Shown here: positions 34,914 through 43,944 of the stretch, one piece after another
Layout: each line of letters begins with the position of its first letter
Numbering within the stretch: the stretch's first letter is position 1
Assembly (NCBI RefSeq): GCF_002140915.1
Contig: NZ_NGKU01000001.1
Coordinates: 2,803,194 to 2,867,193 of the forward strand
Direction of reading: 5' to 3'
Source: Candidatus Enterococcus testudinis
GTDB taxonomy: Bacteria > Bacillota > Bacilli > Lactobacillales > Enterococcaceae
DNA: 64,000 nt
Notes under the pieces: generated by a model
What the model saw: only the letters and a program-made list of their open reading frames with translations
Databases searched by the model: none
What the model was told of the DNA's origin: nothing
Position numbers and translations under genes: made by a program

Positions 34914-35285
34914 TCAAACCTGGATCGTTGACGGTGTATACGCCGTTTCGACCCCAATGCTGACCATTAATGCCGCATTGACTTCACCCATGATTTTTTC
35001 ATCTAGATGACAGACTTTTTCTTTTAACCGACACTTGTCGATCGTTCGAATCTGCTCCATCAAAATCACTGAATCTTTGCCAATCCCTGTACAATCTGAT
35101 GAAATACCAATATGTGTTGGCAATTTCGGTTTGGCCATTTTTGCAGTGATTGCGGCAATGATCACGGTGGGGCTAAAATGATTCCCCAGATCGTTTTGAA
35201 TGATCAATACCGGACGAATCCCACCTTGTTCTGAGCCGATAACAGGTGAAAGATCCGCAAAATAAATATCTCCTCTTTTTACCAT
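34914..35285 (-). CDS. mazF: MazF/PemK family endoribonuclease toxin without adjacent antitoxin
   Basis: A 123-residue MazF-type mRNA interferase. [20 protein letters not shown], then [15 protein letters not shown] and a central [19 protein letters not shown] are characteristic, with the active-site Arg in GGIRPV and Thr in AITAK. It starts 9 bp after alr, and no mazE-like antitoxin lies between them or in the 51 bp around acpS. In Bacillus a mazE gene separates alr from mazF; here it is absent. The antitoxin is elsewhere, or the protein is not toxic. It is followed by a small membrane protein. Confidence 0.93.
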   Translation of the reverse strand: MVKRGDIYFADLSPVIGSEQGGIRPVLIIQNDLGNHFSPTVIIAAITAKMAKPKLPTHIGISSDCTGIGKDSVILMEQIRTIDKCRLKEKVCHLDEKIMGEVNAALMVSIGVETAYTPSTIQV

Positions 35286-35294
35286 AGGACCACC

Positions 35295-36416
35295 CTAACT
35301 TTTGTATTCTCGCGGCACCCGCGATGACAATGTACATGCAACTTCATAATGGATCGTATCTAATTGATCGGCCACGTCTTGCATGGTGATCTGTTGCCCC
35401 TGATTTTCGCCGATCAACGTGACCTTCGTACCGACTGGCATCTCTCTTGGCAAGCGAATCATCAATTGATCCATACAGACACGGCCAACGATCTCGCAAT
35501 ACTCACCTTCCACCAATACTGAGAAACCTTGCATCTTGCGCAACCAGCCATCAGCATACCCAATCGGTACTGTCCCGATCCATTCCTGCTGCGGCGTGAT
35601 ATATGTTTCACCATAGCCAATACCAGATCCTTTTTCAAGCAATTTCACTTGGATCAAGGCTGAAACCAAAGATAAGGCCGGTTTTAACTCAAACGGTGCA
35701 GCCAACGCATGCCCCGAAGGATTCAAGCCATACATTGCGATACCATATCGAATCATATTGCCGACGGCTTGCTCATGCCATAAAGCAGTCGCACTGTTGC
35801 CTGTATGTATATATTTCGGCAAATGCGGCAATGCAGTTAAGACTTCTTGAAAGAAAAGATGCTGCTGCTGCCAATAAGCCGTATCTGCTTGGTCGGCCGT
35901 TGAAAAATGAGTGAAAACCCCTTCCCATTCAAAGGCCTCATGCGCCTCTACCCATGAAGCAGCTTCAGCAACTGCCTGTGCATCCAAGAAGCCGATTCGC
36001 CCCATCCCTGTATCTACTTTGATATGGACCTTTAACGGACGCGTTAAAGCTACATTTGCCAGATAGCTTTCAGCTTCTTGCAACCATTCTTGGCTGGCAA
36101 CAGGGAAAGAAAAATCATAGGTTGCCAAAAGCGGCGTATCTGAGACTGCCACCACGCCTAACAACAAAATGGGCGCAACAATACCAGCTTCTCGCAACTC
36201 GATGCCTTCATCGATCGTTGCCACACAAAAACCGGTAGCACCACCATTAGCCGCAGCCCGTGCTGTTTCTACTGCACCGTGGCCATAGCCATTGGCTTTG
36301 ACCACCGCAAACAATGCGGTGTCTTGGGGAAGCCTTGCTCGTTCGTTTTTGATATTTGCTGTGATTGCCGTGGTATCGATAATCGCTTTTGTCGGTCTAT
36401 GACGTGCAACAACCAT
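35295..36416 (-). CDS. alr: Alanine racemase
   Basis: A 373-residue PLP enzyme that converts L-Ala to D-Ala for peptidoglycan. The PLP lysine is in FAVVKANGYGHGAVETA near residue 39, and RYGIAMYGLNPSG and IGTVPIGYADGWLRKMQGF are family motifs; the catalytic Tyr lies in YGETYITP. AGAAGGAA precedes the ATG. It sits 47 bp after acpS and 9 bp before mazF. With ddl and murF 4 kb away it provides D-Ala-D-Ala for the cell wall. Confidence 0.97.
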   Translation of the reverse strand: MVVARHRPTKAIIDTTAITANIKNERARLPQDTALFAVVKANGYGHGAVETARAAANGGATGFCVATIDEGIELREAGIVAPILLLGVVAVSDTPLLATYDFSFPVASQEWLQEAESYLANVALTRPLKVHIKVDTGMGRIGFLDAQAVAEAASWVEAHEAFEWEGVFTHFSTADQADTAYWQQQHLFFQEVLTALPHLPKYIHTGNSATALWHEQAVGNMIRYGIAMYGLNPSGHALAAPFELKPALSLVSALIQVKLLEKGSGIGYGETYITPQQEWIGTVPIGYADGWLRKMQGFSVLVEGEYCEIVGRVCMDQLMIRLPREMPVGTKVTLIGENQGQQITMQDVADQLDTIHYEVACTLSSRVPREYKS

Positions 36417-36463
36417 CTATGATTCCTTCTTTCTCAAACAGTGTCAAATTCATTTTTTTCATT

Positions 36464-36829
36464 TTATGCTACAGGTGGCATTTCTAAAATCATCTGGGCA
36501 AAAGCCGTATCATTGGTATGGGTGATACTGACAAATATCAAATCTAATGGATACGGTGCTTTAGTGACTACCGGGGCTCCTGCTTCATTGGACAAAATCT
36601 CCAAGTCATGAAAAGATACCTGGCCGATCCCTGTGCCCCAAGCTTTCGAGAAGGCTTCTTTACAGGCATAGCGTCCTGCCAGAAACTCCACTTGCCGTTT
36701 CAATGGCAAATTGCTGAACAGTGCCATTTCCGCTTCTGTCAAAATCCTTGCAACAAAGCGAGGCTTTTGCTCAATCAATGCTTTGATTCGCGGCAATTCC
36801 ACCGCATCGATACCGATTCCTTTGATCAT
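36464..36829 (-). CDS. acpS: Holo-[acyl-carrier-protein] synthase
   Basis: A 121-residue phosphopantetheinyl transferase that activates acyl carrier protein. The Mg-binding motifs GIGIDAVELPRIKAL (residues 4-18) and GRYACKEAFSKAWGTGIG (about 52-69) are intact. The usual length is about 120. It heads the acpS-alr-mazF unit as in other enterococci and bacilli. Confidence 0.97.
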   Translation of the reverse strand: MIKGIGIDAVELPRIKALIEQKPRFVARILTEAEMALFSNLPLKRQVEFLAGRYACKEAFSKAWGTGIGQVSFHDLEILSNEAGAPVVTKAPYPLDLIFVSITHTNDTAFAQMILEMPPVA

Positions 36830-36988
36830 CTTTGTCTTCTCTCCAACTATTTTTACGCTTCACTGTATAGATTACGCGCAACCACTTCAACTAGTTACCA
36901 TTCTACCAAAAAATCGGCGAAATACCATGCCAAACTATATTCTTTACCATTTGATTATAAAATGCGCTGCCAATCGCGGGTAAAGCGC

Positions 36989-37071
36989 AAAAAAAATGCC
37001 ATAAGACGAATGGCACCGACAGGTCTTAAAGACGATTCTTTAAGAGCTGCCAGCATCCATTGCCTTATGAC
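36989..37071 (-). terminator. Unusually long terminator of cshA
   Basis: Minus strand TCATAAGGCAATGG...CCATTCGTCTTATG arms enclose GCTGGCAG, CTTAAAG/CTTTAAG and further pairs over about 75 nt, then TTTTTTTT. It starts 16 bp after the cshA stop. The remaining 36830-36988 shows no gene. Confidence 0.8.
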
Positions 37072-37086
37072 ACGATGTTTCTGCTA

Positions 37087-38631
37087 TTAATCTTGGTTAT
37101 TGCGGATCACAAAACCGCGTTTTTTGTCGTTGCTGCGGCGGTTGTTGCGTTTGGCACCATCTTTGCTGTAATTGCCGCGGGCTTTATTGCCGCCGCCATC
37201 TTTGCTGTAGCTGCCATTGCCGCCACGGCTGCCGCCGTCTTTACGGTTGCGGTTGCCGCCGTTGTTGTTGCTGCGGCGACCATTTTTGTTACCAAATGAT
37301 TTTTTGCCTTGAGGAAGCGGACGTTCTGGCGTAATTTTAACTGGTACTTGATCAGTCGGATCTTTCGCCAATGTTTTTAACAACAAAGCTGCTAAATCTT
37401 GCGCTGAGTAGCGTTCAACCAAATCATCTGCAGCTGCCAAATAGTTGTCTAATCCATTTTCATCCATCTTGGTTTCTACCGCTTCTAATGCCGCACCTAA
37501 TTGACCTTTGAAGGCTTCTTTTTCGGTTGGCGGACGAAGAGGTGTCATCCGTTTTTTGGTTAAATTTTCAATGACATGCAAGTAGCTCATTTCATTTGGT
37601 GTCACAAATGTCACAGACATGCCGCCTTTACCTGCACGGCCAGTACGACCGATCCGATGCACGTAGCTTTCAGGGTCTTGTGGAATATCATAGTTGTATA
37701 CATGCGTGACGCCTGAGATATCTAAACCGCGGGCAGCGACGTCTGTTGCAACCAGAATATCTAAATTGCCGCTCTTAAATGAACGCAAAACGCTCATCCG
37801 TTTCTGTTGAGAAAGGTCACCATGGATACCTTCAGCTTTATAGCCGCGGGCTTCTAAACCACGAGCCAATTCATCTACACGACGTTTGGTACGACCAAAG
37901 ACGATTGTTAATTCTGGTGTTTGGACATCCAATAAACGAGTCATCACATCAAATTTTTCAAAGTCTTTCGAGCGTACATAATATTGATCGATCAAATCGG
38001 CAGTCATTTCTTTGGCTTTTATTTGGACGTGTTCAGGTTCTTTCATGAACTTGACACCAATATTTTTGATAGCTGGAGGCATCGTTGCTGAGAACAATAG
38101 TGTTTGACGTACATCAGGTACTTGGCTGATGATTTTTTCAATATCTTCCAAGAAGCCCATGTTCAACATTTCGTCTGCTTCATCTAATACAAGGGTTTCA
38201 ACCGTACCTAATTTCAAGGTGTGGCGGTTGATGTGGTCCAACATACGTCCTGGTGTACCCACAACGATATGTGGACGGTCTTTCAATTGACGGATTTGGC
38301 GGCCGATATCAGCACCACCGTAGACAGCTTGGACACGAATTTTTTTGTCTTTCCCTAAACGATACAACTCTTCTTGGGTTTGGATCGCTAATTCACGGGT
38401 CGGCGCAATCACTAAACCTTGTAATTGTTGGTTTGTCGGGTCAATTTTTTCTAGCATTGGCAAACCGAATGCAGCAGTTTTACCAGTACCAGTTTGTGCT
38501 TGACCAATCACATCTTTGCCTGCTAAGGCTAACGGAATCGTTGCTTCTTGAATGGGTGTTGCTTCTTCAAAGCCGGCACGCTCAACAGAAGTCAATAATT
38601 CGTTGGATAATTCTAGATCTTTAAATTTCAA
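37087..38631 (-). CDS. cshA: DEAD-box RNA helicase CshA
   Basis: A 514-residue ATP-dependent RNA helicase. Motifs visible: Q motif ([13 protein letters not shown]), [12 protein letters not shown], Ia [43 protein letters not shown] and [14 protein letters not shown]. The C-terminal tail (about 440-514) is basic and Gly/Asn/Arg-rich ([20 protein letters not shown]), for RNA binding. CshA works in the RNA degradosome and cold adaptation. The start is TTG behind AGGAGG. Its promoter lies 245 bp upstream, leaving a long 5' leader. Confidence 0.97.
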   Translation of the reverse strand: MKFKDLELSNELLTSVERAGFEEATPIQEATIPLALAGKDVIGQAQTGTGKTAAFGLPMLEKIDPTNQQLQGLVIAPTRELAIQTQEELYRLGKDKKIRVQAVYGGADIGRQIRQLKDRPHIVVGTPGRMLDHINRHTLKLGTVETLVLDEADEMLNMGFLEDIEKIISQVPDVRQTLLFSATMPPAIKNIGVKFMKEPEHVQIKAKEMTADLIDQYYVRSKDFEKFDVMTRLLDVQTPELTIVFGRTKRRVDELARGLEARGYKAEGIHGDLSQQKRMSVLRSFKSGNLDILVATDVAARGLDISGVTHVYNYDIPQDPESYVHRIGRTGRAGKGGMSVTFVTPNEMSYLHVIENLTKKRMTPLRPPTEKEAFKGQLGAALEAVETKMDENGLDNYLAAADDLVERYSAQDLAALLLKTLAKDPTDQVPVKITPERPLPQGKKSFGNKNGRRSNNNGGNRNRKDGGSRGGNGSYSKDGGGNKARGNYSKDGAKRNNRRSNDKKRGFVIRNNQD

Positions 38632-38873
38632 ATGGATCCTCCTATTTGGTCATCCTACAGATGCCTGTTTTTATCATTGAAGCGTAGTTAGTTCTTCACG
38701 AAACACAAGAGCAGTCCAGTTACTCTTATCTTTCTCTTGGTACCGAAAAACCGCTTCTCGAAGGCATTATAAAAGGCTAAAACAAAAAATATATGCTTCA
38801 GCCATCATTTATCTCAAAACGTCAATGTTTTTTTACAGTAATCATTCTGTGCTTCATCTTTCGGCGTTAGATT

Positions 38874-38902
38874 AGTATAGCATAATTTGAAAGTTTCAGC
38901 AA
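38874..38902 (-). promoter_or_regulatory. cshA promoter with long 5' leader
   Basis: Minus strand -35 TTGCTG (38897-38902), 17-bp spacer, extended -10 TGCTATACT (-10 at 38874-38879). The transcript would have about 235 untranslated bases (38632-38867), which include AAGAG...CTCTT and AAGCGGTTTTTCGG hairpins but no reading frame. Cold-shock genes often carry such leaders. Confidence 0.55.
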
Positions 38903-38917
38903 GATTTCAATTCTGTT

Positions 38918-40267
38918 TTACATTTCCTTTAATGATTCCACCACTTCACTCAATCCCATTCCATTGCTACCTTTGAGTACAACACTATCTGTGGGGGTTA
39001 AAGTTTTTATTAAGGCCTTGATCAACGCAGCTTTTTCCTCTTTGGCAAAAAGATAGACCTGCCCAGAAAATGCAGTCTCGCTTAAACGTTGCTGTAAAGC
39101 ATGCATGTCAGAACCATATAAGAAAATGATCTGGAAGGCATCATCGATATGCTCCGCCATACTGGCATGCATTTTTCCACTATCAGGACCTAATTCCAGC
39201 ATATCTGCCAGCACCGCAATGCGTCGGCCTTTCACTGGCAGTTTTTTGAAACTATCCAATACCAAGCCCATTGCTGTTGGATTGGCATTGTAGACATCAC
39301 TTAATAGAGCCGCCCCATTGCTGGCTTCAAGCCATTGCGTGCGATTTTTGGTTAATTGGAAACCCGCAAGTCCTGCTTGGATCGCTGCTTCAGGGACATC
39401 AAAATATCGCCCCATGCCGATCGCAATCAGCGCATTTTTGACATTATAACCACCAATCACAGGAATCGTGTAGTGGACGCCATCTACTGCAAAGACTGTT
39501 TCTTGTAGTGCTTCATCTAAAATCGTTCCCTGCAAAGCCCCTTTTTTCAGACCAAAGGTTTCTATTGTCTGCGTCAAACGTGAGACATAGGGTTCCAGCA
39601 GCGGTTCATCTGCCGGTACCATCATAAAGCCATCTTTTTTCAGGCCGGCGGTGATTTCCATTTTGGCTTTGGCGATGCCTTCTCTTGAACCGAGATTTTC
39701 GATATGCGCCTCACCAATCAGCGTGATTGCTGCTGCATCTGGTTCTGCCAATAAAGACAATACTTCGATCTCACCTGCATGATCCATGCCCATTTCCAAA
39801 ATCAATACTTCTGTGTCTGCTGGCGCATGGAGAATCGTCAACGGCAAGCCCAGTTCATTGTTATGGTTCCCTTGGGTCTTATATGTCTTATAAGTTTGTG
39901 CCAACACAGCATCGACCATATCTTTCGTCGTCGTTTTGCCATTGCTGCCGGTGATACCGATGATTTTCGGATTGATTTTTTCTTTGTACATTTTGGCCAA
40001 TGCTTGAAACGCCTGTACAGTATCCTTCACACGGATCACCACCATATCATGAGGAGGTTCGATCGTCTGATGACTCCAAAGCGTAGCAATCGCACCATTA
40101 TCTTTGGCTTGTTGGGCAAATTCATGCCCATCGCGCGCCCCGGCTAGTGGGACAAACAGGCTATTTTCTTTGATCAAGCGGCTATCAAATTCAACAGAAC
40201 TGATCACAGTAGATCCATTGTGGACTTGATCAAATAAAGCAGCGACTTCTTTTATCGTTACGTTCAT
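38918..40267 (-). CDS. murF: UDP-N-acetylmuramoyl-tripeptide--D-alanyl-D-alanine ligase
   Basis: A 449-residue Mur ligase that adds D-Ala-D-Ala to UDP-MurNAc-tripeptide. The ATP loop is GITGSNGKTTTKDMV near residue 106; LEMGMDHAGEIEVLS, HIENLGSREGIAKAK and DVYNANPTAMGLVLDSF (substrate region) are also present. ATG 40267 follows AAAGGAG; an upstream in-frame ATG lies in the hairpin. It sits 84 bp after ddl, separated by a strong terminator-like hairpin. Confidence 0.97.
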   Translation of the reverse strand: MNVTIKEVAALFDQVHNGSTVISSVEFDSRLIKENSLFVPLAGARDGHEFAQQAKDNGAIATLWSHQTIEPPHDMVVIRVKDTVQAFQALAKMYKEKINPKIIGITGSNGKTTTKDMVDAVLAQTYKTYKTQGNHNNELGLPLTILHAPADTEVLILEMGMDHAGEIEVLSLLAEPDAAAITLIGEAHIENLGSREGIAKAKMEITAGLKKDGFMMVPADEPLLEPYVSRLTQTIETFGLKKGALQGTILDEALQETVFAVDGVHYTIPVIGGYNVKNALIAIGMGRYFDVPEAAIQAGLAGFQLTKNRTQWLEASNGAALLSDVYNANPTAMGLVLDSFKKLPVKGRRIAVLADMLELGPDSGKMHASMAEHIDDAFQIIFLYGSDMHALQQRLSETAFSGQVYLFAKEEKAALIKALIKTLTPTDSVVLKGSNGMGLSEVVESLKEM

Positions 40268-40286
40268 TGTTTTTTCTCCTTTGGTT

Positions 40287-40349
40287 AAAAAAAAGAAAGC
40301 CAAGGATCGCTTCAAGTATTTTCCTTGAGTTGAGTTGGCTTTCTTTCTT
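40287..40349 (-). terminator. Hairpin terminator between ddl and murF
   Basis: AAGAAAGAAAGCCAA / TTGGCTTTCTTT stem with inner CTCAAGGAAAATACTTGAAG hairpin, then eight T on the minus strand. It lies directly after the ddl stop codon and 20 bp before murF, so murF depends on read-through or a promoter hidden here. Confidence 0.8.
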
Positions 40350-40350
40350 A

Positions 40351-41403
40351 TTATTCGACGTTGGTCAAAAATGCCCGTCGTTGATTAAAACGGTTCATCC
40401 CTAATTGGATCAACTCTTCAATCAGATCACCGTAAGGCAATCCGGTTTTTTCCCATAAAAGAGGGTACATGCTGAATTCTGTGAATCCAGGCATGGTATT
40501 CAATTCATTCAAGAACAGTTCATTTTTGTTGGTCAAAAAGAAATCACAACGGCTCAGTCCGCTGCCTCCCAGCATCGTGTAAGCTTTCTTGGCGAACGCC
40601 TGAGCTTTGGCTTGCGTTTCATCTGGAATCTGTGCAGGAATCTGCATCTCGATCTGATTATCGATATATTTGGAATTATAATCATAAAAAGCGACATCTT
40701 TGACGATTTCACCTGGCATGGTCGTGCGGACATCTTCATTTCCCAAGACAGCCACTTCGATTTCTCTGGCTTCAATGCCTTGCTCCACGATCGCCCGGGT
40801 ATCATAGCGATACGCTTCTTGCAGTGCATTCTGTAATTCTTCTCGGTTTTCAGCTTTAGAAATACCGACACTTGACCCCATATTCGCAGGTTTGACGAAC
40901 ATTGGATAGAGCAGACTGCCTTCACATTGATCAAAGATATTTTTAGGATTTTCTTTCCAAGCATTTTTTAGCACAGGCACATAAGGCACTTGTGGAATAC
41001 CTGCCGCTTGCAGAATATATTTGGTCATGATTTTGTCCATACCGCAAGCACTCGTTAAGACACCGGCTCCGATGTAAGGCATGCCGATCGTTTCTAGAAA
41101 CCCTTGGATCGTACCGTCTTCACCATTTGGCCCATGCAGTAATGGAAAAACAATGGCATCTTCTTCATAGATAGCCCCTGGTTGAATAGCCTCGCCTTTG
41201 GTTTCACCGGTCAAGTCCAGTACCTCTTTAGATGCAGGTGCTTCTGTCAGCAACGGACCTTTCAACCATTGTCCCTCTTTAGTGATCATTACTAATTGCA
41301 CTTGGTAGTAAGTATAATATACAGCATTAACAACTGAAAAAGCGGATAGCAGCGACACATCGTGTTCCGCACTGCGTCCCCCATATAATAAGATGATTTT
41401 CAA
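40351..41403 (-). CDS. ddl: D-alanine--D-alanine ligase
   Basis: A 350-residue ATP-grasp ligase that joins two D-Ala. Seen: LYGGRSAEHDVSLLSA (residues 5-20), HGPNGEDGTIQGFLE, VKPANMGSSVGISKA, and LNELNTMPGFTEFSMYPLLW near the C-terminus. The omega-loop FYDYNSKYIDN has the Tyr expected for D-Ala specificity rather than the D-Lac or D-Ser form of Van ligases. The start is TTG eight bases after AGGAGG. It is followed by murF. Confidence 0.97.
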   Translation of the reverse strand: MKIILLYGGRSAEHDVSLLSAFSVVNAVYYTYYQVQLVMITKEGQWLKGPLLTEAPASKEVLDLTGETKGEAIQPGAIYEEDAIVFPLLHGPNGEDGTIQGFLETIGMPYIGAGVLTSACGMDKIMTKYILQAAGIPQVPYVPVLKNAWKENPKNIFDQCEGSLLYPMFVKPANMGSSVGISKAENREELQNALQEAYRYDTRAIVEQGIEAREIEVAVLGNEDVRTTMPGEIVKDVAFYDYNSKYIDNQIEMQIPAQIPDETQAKAQAFAKKAYTMLGGSGLSRCDFFLTNKNELFLNELNTMPGFTEFSMYPLLWEKTGLPYGDLIEELIQLGMNRFNQRRAFLTNVE

Positions 41404-41539
41404 AAGAATTTCCTCCTGTATTGATTGTTTCTACCAAACTAAGTCTTCCACATTTTAGCATAAAAACAGAAAATCAGCACTAAATCTTCGTCAAAAATCT
41501 TTTGCGATTGCTTCGTATACGAGTCACCAGTTGAATAAT

Positions 41540-41568
41540 TTGCGATTTGTCAGTAAGATGACTATATC
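41540..41568 (+). promoter_or_regulatory. Promoter of the AarF/UbiB-type gene
   Basis: -35 TTGCGA (41540-41545), 17-bp spacer, -10 TATATC (41563-41568), 27 bp before the start codon. On the other strand an extended -10 TGCTAAAAT (41452-41460) lies 49 bp before ddl and is the likely ddl promoter. Confidence 0.4.
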
Positions 41569-41594
41569 AAGGAATGATTATCGAGGTGAAATCA

Positions 41595-43340
41595 ATGACA
41601 AATGAAACGATTCCGTCCAGGCGGATCCGCTTGAAGCAAATTATACAAGTCTTTATGAAATATAAAGTGCTGCAAAATATCAGCAAACAGCAACATCCAG
41701 AAATGGTTCGGCAAGCGTTCGAAGAATTGGGGCCAACCTTTATCAAAATCGGGCAAATGTTGTCTGTACGGACTGATCTATTAGCCCCTGATTTTGCGGC
41801 TGCCTTCAAACAACTACAAGACAACGTCAAAAGCGATCCTTTCGACGCCGTCAAAGAATTGGTTGAAGCAGAACTACAACAACCTTTGACCGCTGTATTT
41901 GCTTCCTTTGATCAACTGCCCGTCGCCTCTGCCTCCATTGGTCAAGCCCACCACGCTGTCTTGCTTTCCGGTAAAGAAGTCATCGTGAAAGTCCAACATC
42001 CTGGGATCATCGCAGCCATCGAAGTCGATTTAAACTTGTTTGAAAAAGCGATTCCGCTGATTCGTTCAGTACCTGAAGCAAATGTTGTCGATTTGAAGAG
42101 TGTGCTGGCCGAAGTTCGCCGCTCATTGGCCAATGAAACAAACTTTTTGCAAGAGATGACCAATGCCCAAGAATTTTATCGCGACAATCAGCAAGACCCG
42201 CAATTGTCGATTCCTAAAGTCTATCCCCAATGGTGTACGCAAAAGGTCTTAGTCATGGATTACATGTCTGGCGAAAGTTTGAATTGCTTATTGACGAAAG
42301 ATGACCAAGCATTTGTATACGACAATCAAAGGGTCAAAGATGTCAAAAAAGAGATTGGCACATTGTTAGTCAAAAATTTTATGAAACAAGTATTCGAAGA
42401 TGGATATTTCCACGCCGACCCACATCCTGGAAATATCTTTCTCCATGTCTTTGCCGATCAAGCACATCGACCGCATCCCTTTCACTTAAAACAACGGGTT
42501 GGCGTGCTCGGTGGTGTAGACTATGCATTGAAATGGCAAGATGAAACAGTCCTGCCGCCTTATCAAGTGATTTTCTTGGATTTTGGTATGATGGGCCACT
42601 TGGATCAATCGTTGCGCAGCAGGCTGGCTGACGCCTTGATCGCGCTCTATACGCAAGATACCCAAGAAGTAGGCAAAGCTGTCTTGCGCTTATGCGGCAA
42701 CCAAGGGAGTGCCTTCGATGAAGTGGTGTTCTATCAAGATTTGCAACGCTTTGTCGAAAATTATTACAATATGCCGTTAAAAGAGATCGATCTTCAAAAA
42801 GTGATGGGACAAGTCATCAAAATCTGCTATGACAATCACTTACAGATGAATCGAGATATCACCTTGCTGATCAAAGCGTTCGGCACCCTAGAAGGAGTCA
42901 TCAAAGCGCTGGATCCTGATTTATCCATGATGGAAGTTACGCAGCCTTTCGCCCAAAAATATTTCTTGGCCCAATTCGATATCGCTGAAGAATTAAAGAA
43001 AAGTACGCTTGCTACGGCCAAAAGTATCCGTGCCCTCAGTCGTATCCCAGATCGCGCAATGGCGGTATTGGATACCTTCGCTACCGGCAAACATCGCTTG
43101 AACGTCGAGATCCGTGAACAAAAACAATTATTGGATCGCTTGGATAAAATGGTCAATCGAATCGTGATTGGCGTCATTTTGGCAGCAGTGATCTTAAGTT
43201 CTTCTTTGCTGGTCGTTGCGAGTCCTGAAAATGGCAGTTTCGTGCATCGAATGGGCATTTTTGGGTTTTGTTTGGCCTTTATCGCTTGTCTGTTATTGGC
43301 TGGCAAATATTTTTATGATCATTTTCGCACACACGAATAA
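41595..43340 (+). CDS. AarF/UbiB (ABC1) family atypical kinase, membrane-anchored
   Basis: A 581-residue UbiB-family protein. The KxGQ-type motif is FIKIGQMLSVRTDLL near residue 50, the AAAS-type loop is SASIGQAHHA, then VIVKVQHPGI, the catalytic GYFHADPHPGNIF near 275, and VIFLDFGMMGHL. Two membrane segments close the C-terminus (about 515-540 and 550-575). UbiB homologues support quinone synthesis or lipid transport. GAGGTG precedes ATG 41595. It stands alone, with no menaquinone gene adjacent. Relevant substrate unknown. Confidence 0.92.
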   Translation: MTNETIPSRRIRLKQIIQVFMKYKVLQNISKQQHPEMVRQAFEELGPTFIKIGQMLSVRTDLLAPDFAAAFKQLQDNVKSDPFDAVKELVEAELQQPLTAVFASFDQLPVASASIGQAHHAVLLSGKEVIVKVQHPGIIAAIEVDLNLFEKAIPLIRSVPEANVVDLKSVLAEVRRSLANETNFLQEMTNAQEFYRDNQQDPQLSIPKVYPQWCTQKVLVMDYMSGESLNCLLTKDDQAFVYDNQRVKDVKKEIGTLLVKNFMKQVFEDGYFHADPHPGNIFLHVFADQAHRPHPFHLKQRVGVLGGVDYALKWQDETVLPPYQVIFLDFGMMGHLDQSLRSRLADALIALYTQDTQEVGKAVLRLCGNQGSAFDEVVFYQDLQRFVENYYNMPLKEIDLQKVMGQVIKICYDNHLQMNRDITLLIKAFGTLEGVIKALDPDLSMMEVTQPFAQKYFLAQFDIAEELKKSTLATAKSIRALSRIPDRAMAVLDTFATGKHRLNVEIREQKQLLDRLDKMVNRIVIGVILAAVILSSSLLVVASPENGSFVHRMGIFGFCLAFIACLLLAGKYFYDHFRTHE

Positions 43341-43341
43341 A

Positions 43342-43390
43342 AGACCGTCAAACACAATCGTTACTGACTGCTGTTTGACGATCTTTATTT
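43342..43390. terminator. Bidirectional terminator
   Basis: AAAGACCGTCAAACA / TGTTTGACGATCTTT stem with one mismatch between two convergent genes; its distal arm overlaps the stop codon of the YaiI/YqxD gene. Confidence 0.8.
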
Positions 43391-43837
43391 TGTCTTCATT
43401 TCTTTGATAGCCGCTTCAAATACTGTTTCAAAGTGCTGCCGATCTTCTTTCGTAAAGGGTCTCGGCCCCTTGGTGCGTTTCCCAGCTTTGCGCATTTGGG
43501 CACCTAAATAGCGCTGGCCCAATAAGAAATCAATGGTTTCTTTCAAATATTCCGAGCCATTATGATGAAACACCCGCGCCGATTTCGGCAAGACCAAAGA
43601 GGCCAATCCATAATCTTGCGTCACTAGTAAATCACCCGCTTGGATCTCTTTGACGATCTCATAGTCGGCCCGGTCAGAACCTTTATCAACATAGATAAAT
43701 TGGACATGTGCCGGAAATTCTTTTTTGGTGTAATGATCGACGCTCGTGACGATCACGACTGGCACATGATACTTCGCACCAAGAGTGATCACTTCGTTTT
43801 TGACCGGCGATCCATCTCCATCAATCAACAGTCGCAT
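43385..43837 (-). CDS. YaiI/YqxD family protein (DUF188), PIN-like
   Basis: A 150-residue protein of UPF0178/DUF188. It opens MRLLIDGDGSPVKNEVI and contains DKGSDRADYEIVKEIQAGDL, VTQDYGLASLVL and KGPRPFTKEDRQHF, all conserved. Acidic residues (Asp7, Asp9, Asp in GSDRAD, Asp in TQDYG) form a PIN-like metal centre, so nuclease activity is possible but unproven. It is monocistronic. Confidence 0.92.
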   Translation of the reverse strand: MRLLIDGDGSPVKNEVITLGAKYHVPVVIVTSVDHYTKKEFPAHVQFIYVDKGSDRADYEIVKEIQAGDLLVTQDYGLASLVLPKSARVFHHNGSEYLKETIDFLLGQRYLGAQMRKAGKRTKGPRPFTKEDRQHFETVFEAAIKEMKTK

Positions 43838-43892
43838 ACATGTCTACCTCGCTTTTTTTCTATATTGTACGGTTCATTTGGCGATTATGCAA

Positions 43893-43936
43893 GCAGAGGT
43901 ATTGCCAGACAGTCTACCCTCTGACAATACCTCTGC
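43893..43936. repeat. Perfect 12-bp inverted repeat without T-run
   Basis: GCAGAGGTATTG and CAATACCTCTGC flank a 20-nt loop, with extra TCTG/CAGA pairing. It starts 9 bp after the ABC ATPase stop codon but no T-run follows on either strand. It is probably an mRNA-stabilising or weak terminator hairpin for the ABC operon. Confidence 0.55.
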
Positions 43937-43944
43937 TGCATGAT

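Noticed and set aside
37060-37299. Ala/Val-rich + strand frame opposite the cshA tail
   Set aside because: Mirror translation of the Gly/Asn/Arg-rich codons of cshA; no ribosome binding site.
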